Source: Brucella rhizosphaerae (GTDB lineage: Bacteria > Pseudomonadota > Alphaproteobacteria > Rhizobiales > Rhizobiaceae). From it: a stretch of 64,000 nucleotides of DNA. The stretch is from contig NZ_NNRK01000035.1 in NCBI RefSeq assembly GCF_002252475.1, positions 1 through 64,000 on the forward strand, read 5' to 3'. The notes below the pieces were generated by a model. It was not told where the DNA came from and searched no databases. It saw only the letters and a list, made by a program, of their open reading frames with translations. Below, one piece after another: positions 41,113 to 48,702 of the stretch (within the stretch, counting starts at the first letter, position 1; each line of letters begins with the position of its first letter). The translations under genes and the position numbers were made by a program.

Positions 41113-43367
41113 CGTGCATTCTCCTTACGGCGTGAAAACCAGAAGATGAGGAACCCGATGAACAGAACGCCCAATCCTTGCAGCATGTTAAGCGTTGCAG
41201 GGGTGGCTGTTTGTGGCAGAGACATTGCGGGCGCTGGAACATCAGGCGATACAGGACGATCATTGCTTCGAGCCAGTATCTGCTCCTGACCTGCATCGGC
41301 GTGATCAAGCACATTACGATCTGCACGGATACCAAACAGCGCATCAAAGTCCCATCCGGCAGGAAGTAGCAAAGGAATGTCTGCGCGGGTAAGCGGCGTG
41401 TTCGCTGGACGGGATGGTGTCTGATCGACTGCAACAAGGCTTGTAAGACGTGTCACCAGATGATGCTCCAGCGCGAGATTAAGGATGCGTGTGTCGGCGG
41501 CCTGTCCGGTAATCTTGCCGAGTTTCATATCCACTTCTGCATCGTCGATCTTACGGCGGGCCCAGATCTTCGAAATGCCTTCTGCCGGGCTTGCTGAATC
41601 AAGTGGCAGGGTGACTGTCCACGGACGACGTCCAACTGTACCTTCAACTGTAATGGTACCAGTTGCGTGTTTTGTGCGTGCCGCAATCACCAAAGGTTCG
41701 CCCTGATAAAGATCTGGAAGAAGTCCTGGTGTCAGATTGACACCTTCCTGTGAAAAGCTGACCTTTACGTTGGTTACGACCGGGTTTTCGAGCTTGTCGA
41801 ACAGCTCGCGCATGTGCTCGTCGACTTCTTCCACCGAACCAATATGCGTGAAGCTGCCACGGCCAAGCTCAGACGCCTTGTTCATCAGATAGGTATTGGG
41901 AGCAGAGCCGATACCGACCATGAACAGACGGGAACGGTCACGGCGCGATGCAATGACATCCAGCATTTGCTGTTCGTTGCTGATCTCGCCATCCGTCAGA
42001 AACACGATCTGGCGCAAACCGTCCTTTTGGTGGCTGTCATTAAGAGCCGCGTGCAATGCGGGCAGCATTTCTGTTCCGCCGACCGCGTCAAGCGTGGCGA
42101 CATATTCGCGGGCATCGGTAATATTGAGTGGCGTAGCAGGGACTGAGTCATCAAAAACCCTGGTCAGAGTGTCATCGAAACGAATGACGTTGAAACGGTC
42201 GGTGGGCTTCAGGCGGGCAAGTGCATAGTCGAGACTGGCTTTGGCCTGCTTGATCGACGTTCCGCCCATCGAGCCTGAATTGTCGATGACGAACACGATC
42301 TCGCGTGATTCATTTGCAGGAGCGCTGGCACGGGGAGGCGTGACATAGGCCAGCACATAGTCGTCGTTTCCAACGCGTTCGCGAAACAGGCCGACATTTG
42401 GCATATCGGTTTCCGTCGCTTGCCATTCGAGAACGAAGTCACGATCAGCCGCAGCCTTGCCGTCGAGAACAATCTTTGAGGCCAGCTCATCCTGTCGATC
42501 GATCTGAATAGGGTGATAGAGGCTTTTGATATCGGTCGCCGGGAAACCGGGCTTGAGATTGATGGTAATCGTCACTGGATTGGTGCGATCTTCGCCCGGC
42601 ATGACGAGGGGCGTTTCAATCGCACCGTTGTCAGGACCAGCTGCCGGTTCCGCTTTCTGCTTTCCCCAGCCACCCTGAATATCTGCTGTCTCATTGATCG
42701 GGTCGCTGTTCTCGGGATTATAGCGCGGTGCTACAACAAGAGGCACGCGGAGTGAGAAGCGGTTGTCGGTCAGGCGAACAGCCTGCTGGTACTCAATCTG
42801 AATGACGACTTTTTCATTCGGACCAAGATTCGCGACCGCATTGGTAAAGATGTTCGGGCGCTGTTGTTCGATGAGCGCTGCCTTCTTGCCTTCGCTTTTG
42901 GCCTTCTCATAGATTGCGCGTGCTTCCTGCTTTTCCTTGATGTCGGCGACGATAACCTTGTCGCCCACAATCATCTTCAGGGAATAGACTGCGCTGTCTT
43001 CAGGCAGAGGGAAAACATAAATGCCTTCAACCCAGCCATTGGTTGGGTTCTCAAAAACCTGGCTAAGACGGGCGCGGGCAGTGGGGCCACTGACATCGAT
43101 ATTGAAATCGGTGGCAAGTCGCGGCGCCTCAACATATTGGCCGGCTTCACTGCTCTGAAGCAGAAGGCTTCCGCTTTGCACGGCATTCGGCGTCACATAA
43201 GTTGGCTTTTCAGCACGGGCCGAAGCCACGTTGAGAAGCGAAAGAACAACGGCCAGTATGGGCAGTATCATCATGTTTACAAGCCAAACGAGCTTGCAGA
43301 ACCGGGACAGGCTGATTGCTCTGGTACGGCCGTGAGGGCGATGAGAGTGTCTGATTGCAGGCGACAT
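41109..43367 (-). CDS. Sortase substrate: VIT and VWA domain surface protein
   Basis: A 752-residue exported protein, the partner of the adjoining class GN sortase. An extended N-terminal signal region ends near ASARAEKPTYV. A VIT domain follows (about residues 75-210, with NPTNGWVEGIYVFPLPEDSAVYSL and EKQEARAIYEKAKSEGKKAALIEQQRPNIFTN), then a VWA domain from about 350 with the metal site FVIDNSGSMGGTS and FLTDGEISNEQQML. The C terminus is a sorting signal: LPQTATPA from residue 717, a hydrophobic stretch and the basic tail SRRKENAR. Several ATGs are possible at the start; the one at 43367 is kept with moderate certainty. Confidence 0.92.
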   Translation of the reverse strand: MSPAIRHSHRPHGRTRAISLSRFCKLVWLVNMMILPILAVVLSLLNVASARAEKPTYVTPNAVQSGSLLLQSSEAGQYVEAPRLATDFNIDVSGPTARARLSQVFENPTNGWVEGIYVFPLPEDSAVYSLKMIVGDKVIVADIKEKQEARAIYEKAKSEGKKAALIEQQRPNIFTNAVANLGPNEKVVIQIEYQQAVRLTDNRFSLRVPLVVAPRYNPENSDPINETADIQGGWGKQKAEPAAGPDNGAIETPLVMPGEDRTNPVTITINLKPGFPATDIKSLYHPIQIDRQDELASKIVLDGKAAADRDFVLEWQATETDMPNVGLFRERVGNDDYVLAYVTPPRASAPANESREIVFVIDNSGSMGGTSIKQAKASLDYALARLKPTDRFNVIRFDDTLTRVFDDSVPATPLNITDAREYVATLDAVGGTEMLPALHAALNDSHQKDGLRQIVFLTDGEISNEQQMLDVIASRRDRSRLFMVGIGSAPNTYLMNKASELGRGSFTHIGSVEEVDEHMRELFDKLENPVVTNVKVSFSQEGVNLTPGLLPDLYQGEPLVIAARTKHATGTITVEGTVGRRPWTVTLPLDSASPAEGISKIWARRKIDDAEVDMKLGKITGQAADTRILNLALEHHLVTRLTSLVAVDQTPSRPANTPLTRADIPLLLPAGWDFDALFGIRADRNVLDHADAGQEQILARSNDRPVSPDVPAPAMSLPQTATPATLNMLQGLGVLFIGFLIFWFSRRKENAR

Positions 43368-43533
43368 TGTGCGCTCCTGTATCTATCGGATAACTGGAGA
43401 TAATTTCGCCTGAGTGCTGTTTCCCCGCCAGCGTAAGCTTTGCCAAGTTTTGTCCGTAGTTTGCCGCAAGCCACCTTGCCGGTTCCGCCTTTGTGTGGAA
43501 TTGTGAAGAAAAGTACGGATTCAGGAAGTTCTC

Positions 43534-44301
43534 ATGTCTCAGCAAGATGCGGTTTTGTCCGACCAAGTGAATGTTCGTGTTGCTGAACGTGTGCGCGAGG
43601 AAATTGCTCGCCGCAGGATTTCCCGCCAGCATCTGGCAGATGAGGCACGCATCAGCCTTTCGACGCTTGAAAAGGCGTTATCCGGGCATCGGCCTTTCAC
43701 GCTTGCGACCATTATCCGGCTTGAGCAGGCCATGGGATTTGAATTGCGTGATCAGGCAGTCACGGAGATACCCAAACAGGTGCCTCCTCATGGACATGCG
43801 GCCGATGATCTTGGTGCTTATTCGCGCGCAGCCGTTTCGTGGCTTGAAGGAACGTTCCTTACTTTGCGTCCGTCTTTCGGCAATCGATCCGATATTTTTG
43901 CTTATTGCACGGATATCAGCTGGGATGCCGAGAACACACATCTCAAATTTGAGGAGCGTGAACGAACGGATACATCCTTCTCGCAGCATGGGCGTGTTTC
44001 GGTGCCGCATCTTTCGGGCCATGTGTATCTTGTGACCAATACATCCGGGCAATATCGGATGGCGGTTCTTTCGCGACCAAGCATAGCGGGCGAAATGTAT
44101 GGGATACTCACGACCTTGCGGGCGGGGCAGGGTGCACAACTGACGCCTGTATCGGTGCCTTTGGCGCTCATTCCGATGAAAGTGTTCGAAACGCCGGCGT
44201 TCGGTCGCATAACCCCGGCAGACCTGCATTTTGGACAATATTCCAGTTTCATCAACAAAACGCTTGGTGATGGATATGCAAGTTTCGTCACGTCAGAATA
44301 G
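43534..44301 (+). CDS. XRE-type transcriptional regulator with unknown C-terminal domain
   Basis: A 255-residue protein with an N-terminal Cro/C1-type helix-turn-helix (VREEIARRRISRQHLADEARISLSTLEKALSGHRPFTLATIIRLEQAMG) and a roughly 150-residue C-terminal part containing LGAYSRAAVSWLEGTFLTLRPSF, HVYLVTNTSGQYRMAVLSRPS and a VFETPAFGRITPADLHFGQY end. The C-terminal part was not identified; it may sense a ligand. It is divergent from the sortase substrate gene (166 bases) and precedes the autotransporter gene, so it could control either surface system. Confidence 0.8.
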   Translation: MSQQDAVLSDQVNVRVAERVREEIARRRISRQHLADEARISLSTLEKALSGHRPFTLATIIRLEQAMGFELRDQAVTEIPKQVPPHGHAADDLGAYSRAAVSWLEGTFLTLRPSFGNRSDIFAYCTDISWDAENTHLKFEERERTDTSFSQHGRVSVPHLSGHVYLVTNTSGQYRMAVLSRPSIAGEMYGILTTLRAGQGAQLTPVSVPLALIPMKVFETPAFGRITPADLHFGQYSSFINKTLGDGYASFVTSE

Positions 44302-44513
44302 TTAAGTCCCCAGTCTTGCTGGTTTTATTCTATATACCATCAAACAGGTCAGATTTAGCGATTTCTATGGTGTCTGTTTCTCTTAAAATATTGAAATAAC
44401 AACAAATTATAGCGTGTATATTTTCTTAATTATGTTCGAATAACTGCCTTGCCTAAAATAAAAAATACCTCAATATTATTTTGCCGCCTATAGCCGCAAA
44501 ATGGAGAGGGACA

Positions 44514-47261
44514 ATGAAGCATCGCGTAATTAGTCATGCCTTTGTAAAGTTTCTTTCCAGTACAGCAATTATTACAATCAGTAGTTTTATACTGAAGGCA
44601 GATCCGGCTGCGGCTGCCTGTTCGTTTTCCCCTACACTTGGGAATGACACATATATCTGCGATAGCGGCACATCGGTTGGTGGTTTGACGGATACCAATG
44701 GCAATAACACATTATTGTTGCCATCAGGGGGTAGCGGAACAGTCAACGGCAATGTCACATTCGGTGCAGGAACAGACCGGATAGAGGTTCATTCTGGCAC
44801 GATAGCCGGGAGCGTTGATCAGGGCGACGGTGCGGATGCATTCGTCATTACCGGTGGCAATGTCACTGGTAATATCCAGCAAGGCGGCGGCATTGACGAC
44901 TTTCAAATGACCGGCGGTGAAATCGGCTCGCTTAATCAGGGCAATGCGCTCGATACATTCTTCATGTCGGGCGGCAGAATTGTCGATGCTTTTGATGACG
45001 GCGATTACGCTGTGATGACGGGCGGTCGCATCGGTCGCGTCAACATGAAACTCGACAACAACTATTTCAACATGTCCGGCGGCACTATCGATCGCAATCT
45101 GGTTGCAGGCTTTGGCAATGACACCATTATCGTTTCCTCTGGCATGATCGGTGGCAATATCAGCGTCAGTGGCGGAACGGATAGTGTTACAGTCACCGGC
45201 GGTACGGTGGCCGGCGACGTTCTTATGAGCTTCGGCAATGACCAGTTCAACTGGAACGGCGGCGGCATCATCTATGGCAATATCGACCTGGGCGCTGACA
45301 ATGATACGGCGGTGCTTACCAATCTGACTGATGCCAATATTGGTGCAACCAAGCGCCTGACCGGTGGTGAGGGCGCTGATGCGCTGACGTTTGATAACGT
45401 CAAGACCGGCAAGGTTGGTCGCTTTGACAGTTGGGAGACGATCAATCTTACCAACGACACCCGTCTGACTTTCGATACGAACCTGATTTTAGGTGATGCC
45501 GGTACCGGAACAGGAACACTCAATGTCGATGCTGCCAGCACGATCTATGGTGGTTCTGCGCAAAGTGGGATCACAGCATTCTCGGTTAATCAGCTTGCTT
45601 CGGTCTTCAATGCTGGTCGTATTGATCTGACCAATGGTGGCGCAAGTACAAGCGATACATTCACCATCAAGGGCAATTATACCGGCCAGAATGGTCTTCT
45701 GTTTGTTGATACAGTGCTTGGCACCGATGCATCGCCATCTGACAAGCTGGTCATTGATAGCGGGAATGCATCAGGCTCGACCGGTATTGTCGTCAATAAT
45801 GTCGGTGGTGCAGGTGCCTCTACCGTTTCCGATGGTATCATGGTTGTCGAAGCGCTCAACGGTGCAACGTCTGCCGGTGGAGCATTTTCGCTCAATGGTC
45901 GTGTTGCCGCCGGTGCCTATGAGTACTTCTTGTTCAAAGGTGGCGTCTCAGCCAACACCAACGAAAACTGGTATCTGCGCTCTACGCTGGAAAGCGGCAG
46001 TCATCCGGCTTCTGTTGTTCCAGAAGAAAACCTGACGCCTGAAGCGCCAGAAACGTCTCCACCTCCACCAGCACTGGAGCAACCGCCCGCTCCATTGCCG
46101 GTCGACCCCAACGATCCCGATCCCGAGGATACGTCTGCTCCGGTAACGGAAACCTCACCGCAACCGGAGGCACCGCCAGCACCGCCTCCTGCTGAAGCTG
46201 CAAATCCGCCAGCCACCTCAAATGGACATTCAGTCACGCCGGAGATTGGCTTTGAAGGTGCCGTCCCTCCTTCGCCGGGAGCTACACGTGTGGAGGGCGA
46301 TGTCGTTCCGCTTTATCGCATGGAGGTGCCCGTTTATTCAGCTTTGCCTCCGGTCGCGCATCATCTGGCACTGACAACACTTGGAACATTCCACGAGCGT
46401 CGTGGCGAGCAGGACCTTCTCAGAAGCGGCGGTTATCTGCCGTCCACTTGGGCGCGTCTGTTCGGGCAGGATATCGATACGAAGTGGAAAGGCACTGTTG
46501 CACCCGGCCTTGATGGCAAGCTCTTCGGCATTCAGGCCGGGCAGGACCTCTGGGGCCGTGAAACAGATAGCGGCCATTCCGACCGCTTCGGGCTGTTCTT
46601 CGGCTATGCTCGCGTCACCGGCGACATCACAGGTCAGGCGCTTGGCTGGAATGATCTTGCCGTCGGCGATCTGGAAATGACGGGCACGAGCTTTGGTGGT
46701 TACTGGACGCATATCGGTCCGCAGGGCTGGTATCTCGATGCCGTTCTGATGGGCACATGGTATGGCGGCGATGCGAGCTCAAACGAGGGGCAAAGCATTG
46801 ATGTTGATGGCCACGGCGTCACGGCTTCACTGGAAGGCGGCTACCCGATTGCGCTTAGCGAGAGCTGGACGCTGGAACCACAGGCACAGCTTATCTGGCA
46901 GAGCCTTTCGCTTGATGATCAGGCGGACCGCTATTCATCTGTGTCTTTTGATACAGACAATGCCTGGACGGGACGTATCGGAATGCGCTTGCAGGGAACC
47001 GAGGATACATCGATCGGCAAGCTGCGGCCTTATCTGAAAGCCAATCTATGGCAGAATTTCTCGTCCGATCAGACTGTGCGCTTTGCCACTGATCCGATTG
47101 TGGCGGACCTGAAAGGTACGTCGCTGGAAGTTGGTGGTGGTCTCACACTCGACATCACCGAGAAGGCAAGCATATACGCGACCGCCGATTACACCACCAA
47201 TCTTGGTGGCGAACGCAACCGCATATGGGAAGGCAATATCGGTTTGAACGTGAAGTGGTGA
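44514..47261 (+). CDS. Autotransporter with beta-helical passenger
   Basis: A 915-residue outer-membrane protein. The ATG at 44514 has GGAGAGGGACA before it; the signal peptide is long (HRVISHAFVKFLSSTAIITI, cleavage near PAAA). The passenger has about ten degenerate repeats of 20-22 residues of the form GTIxGxVxQGxGxDxFxxTGG, a beta-helix pattern. A proline-rich linker (residues about 515-585) leads to a C-terminal autotransporter barrel of about 270 residues, with WARLFGQD, GLFFGYARVTGD and a final aromatic NVKW. A/T-rich DNA precedes it. The repeats make it a candidate adhesin. Confidence 0.9.
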   Translation: MKHRVISHAFVKFLSSTAIITISSFILKADPAAAACSFSPTLGNDTYICDSGTSVGGLTDTNGNNTLLLPSGGSGTVNGNVTFGAGTDRIEVHSGTIAGSVDQGDGADAFVITGGNVTGNIQQGGGIDDFQMTGGEIGSLNQGNALDTFFMSGGRIVDAFDDGDYAVMTGGRIGRVNMKLDNNYFNMSGGTIDRNLVAGFGNDTIIVSSGMIGGNISVSGGTDSVTVTGGTVAGDVLMSFGNDQFNWNGGGIIYGNIDLGADNDTAVLTNLTDANIGATKRLTGGEGADALTFDNVKTGKVGRFDSWETINLTNDTRLTFDTNLILGDAGTGTGTLNVDAASTIYGGSAQSGITAFSVNQLASVFNAGRIDLTNGGASTSDTFTIKGNYTGQNGLLFVDTVLGTDASPSDKLVIDSGNASGSTGIVVNNVGGAGASTVSDGIMVVEALNGATSAGGAFSLNGRVAAGAYEYFLFKGGVSANTNENWYLRSTLESGSHPASVVPEENLTPEAPETSPPPPALEQPPAPLPVDPNDPDPEDTSAPVTETSPQPEAPPAPPPAEAANPPATSNGHSVTPEIGFEGAVPPSPGATRVEGDVVPLYRMEVPVYSALPPVAHHLALTTLGTFHERRGEQDLLRSGGYLPSTWARLFGQDIDTKWKGTVAPGLDGKLFGIQAGQDLWGRETDSGHSDRFGLFFGYARVTGDITGQALGWNDLAVGDLEMTGTSFGGYWTHIGPQGWYLDAVLMGTWYGGDASSNEGQSIDVDGHGVTASLEGGYPIALSESWTLEPQAQLIWQSLSLDDQADRYSSVSFDTDNAWTGRIGMRLQGTEDTSIGKLRPYLKANLWQNFSSDQTVRFATDPIVADLKGTSLEVGGGLTLDITEKASIYATADYTTNLGGERNRIWEGNIGLNVKW

Positions 47262-47358
47262 GAAGCTGAGTCGCCACCCCGTAACCTGATGCGGCCGTAG
47301 CTTCGTTAACCGACTTGCTGCGGTCACATCCGCGTGATAGTTGCGTCTCCTGCCAATT

Positions 47359-47465
47359 CTAAAGCATGTCGCCCAAAAGTGGGAACCGGTTTTGGGATAA
47401 AGACATGCTTGAAAACAAAGACTTAAAGCGTGTCATGTGGATATGATAAAATGCGACACGCTTTA
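47359..47465. repeat. Dispersed two-hairpin repeat, copy C (most complete)
   Basis: Two adjoining hairpins are seen: AAGCATGTC...GACATGCTT around a CCCAAAAGTGGGAACCGG core, a linker GAAAACAAAGACTT, then AAAGCGTGTC...GACACGCTTT. The whole is about 107 bases. Related copies are at 13111, 26331, 51450, 56522 and 61637, with remnants at 6467 and 10001. It ends 10 bases before the start of the UPF0114 gene. Confidence 0.75.
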
Positions 47466-47475
47466 GGAGCACGCC

Positions 47476-47997
47476 ATGGAACGACTGATCGAACGCAGCC
47501 TTTTCGCCAGTCGCTGGCTGATGGCACCCATGTATATTGGCCTCGCTTTGGCGCTGGTCATTCTGGTCTGGGTTTTCATGGTCGAGCTATGGCATTTGGC
47601 GCTGATCATTCCGTCAATGACAGTGAATGATGCTGTTCTTGGCGTGCTGGCACTGATTGATCTCAGCCTTGCTGCCAATCTTCTGATGATCGTGATCTTT
47701 GCGGGCTATGAGAATTTCGTCAGTCGCATGGATCTCGCCGATCACAAGGATCGCCCCGATTGGCAGGGTGAAGTCGATTTCTCAGCGCTGAAGCTGAAGC
47801 TCGTCGCCTCCATCGTGGCAATTTCCGGTATCCATCTTCTCAAGGTGTTCATGGACGTCGCCAAATACTCTGCCGATCACATTAAGTGGATGGTCATCAT
47901 TCATCTGGTTTTCGTGATTTCGGGTGTACTTCTGGCGACGATGGACTGGATTGCCAATCACGGCAAGACGCTCAAGAAATCCAAAGTTCAGTCGTAA
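47476..47997 (+). CDS. UPF0114 (YqhA-type) integral membrane protein
   Basis: A 173-residue membrane protein with four hydrophobic segments. The start ERLIERSLFASRWLMAPMYIGLALAL, the segment ALIDLSLAANLLMIVIFAGYENFVSRMD and the LKLKLVASIVAISGIHLLKVFMD segment are characteristic of this family, whose function is unknown. The start has GGAGCACGCC. It is transcribed towards kdpE and both stops are adjacent, so the two genes converge without a gap. Confidence 0.88.
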   Translation: MERLIERSLFASRWLMAPMYIGLALALVILVWVFMVELWHLALIIPSMTVNDAVLGVLALIDLSLAANLLMIVIFAGYENFVSRMDLADHKDRPDWQGEVDFSALKLKLVASIVAISGIHLLKVFMDVAKYSADHIKWMVIIHLVFVISGVLLATMDWIANHGKTLKKSKVQS

Positions 47998-48702
47998 TCA
48001 GACAGCGATTGCGTCGGCTTCGCGCAGGCGATAGCCGACGCCTGTTTCCGTTAAAATATAATGCGGCTGATCGGGAGATTTTTCGATCTTCTGGCGCAAC
48101 TGGCGAACATAGATGCGCAGATACTGCACATCGGCCGCTGGTCCCCAGACATGGCTCAGAATATAGTGGTGTGTCAGCACCTTGCCCGCGTGCTGCACGA
48201 GCAGACGCAGAATTTCATACTCCTTTGGTGAGAGCTTTATCTCGGTCTCTTCGAGCTTGACGATGCGTCTGACCAGATCGACCGACAGACCGTCGCTCTG
48301 AAACACTGGCTTTTCACCCTGCTGATGCAGCTTGTGGCGCAAGGCAACGCGCGTTCGTGCGGCCAGCTCCTTCATGCCGAAAGGCTTGGTGACATAATCG
48401 TCGGCCCCTGTTTCCAGCGCTCGCACGATGCCTGCTTCATCGGTGCGGCTTGAAAGAATGAGGATCGGCAGCGTCTGCCCCTGTTCGCGCCAAAGACGAA
48501 GAAGCTCATGGCCGTCGGTATCCGGCAGGCCAAGGTCAAGCAGCACAAGATCAGGCTTTTCGCCGTCCAGAAGTGCTGATGCCTCGCGCGCATTGGTCGC
48601 TTCGACCACGGCGTAACCTTCGGTGGTAAGCCCAACCCGCAGCAATTTGCGAATGGGTGGCTCGTCATCGACCACCAGAATTTTGGGCTTGGGGTCGTTC
48701 AT
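47998..48702 (-). CDS. kdpE: KdpE response regulator
   Basis: A 234-residue OmpR-type regulator: receiver with KILVVDDEPPIRKLL, phosphoacceptor Asp in LVLLDLGLPDTDG, Lys in VTKPFGMKEL, and a C-terminal winged helix (LSPKEYEILRLLVQHAGKVLTHHYILSHVWGP, TGVGYRL). It activates the kdp operon under potassium limitation. The start at 48702 overlaps the kdpD stop (ATGA); a longer frame to 48753 is not needed. KdpE is the last gene of the kdp unit. Confidence 0.95.
   Translation of the reverse strand: MNDPKPKILVVDDEPPIRKLLRVGLTTEGYAVVEATNAREASALLDGEKPDLVLLDLGLPDTDGHELLRLWREQGQTLPILILSSRTDEAGIVRALETGADDYVTKPFGMKELAARTRVALRHKLHQQGEKPVFQSDGLSVDLVRRIVKLEETEIKLSPKEYEILRLLVQHAGKVLTHHYILSHVWGPAADVQYLRIYVRQLRQKIEKSPDQPHYILTETGVGYRLREADAIAV

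Noticed and set aside
44700-45300. Regular short repeats that might suggest a CRISPR or other repeat array
   Set aside because: They are degenerate, in frame and encode the repeated beta-helix of the autotransporter passenger. There are no spacers of constant length or cas genes.
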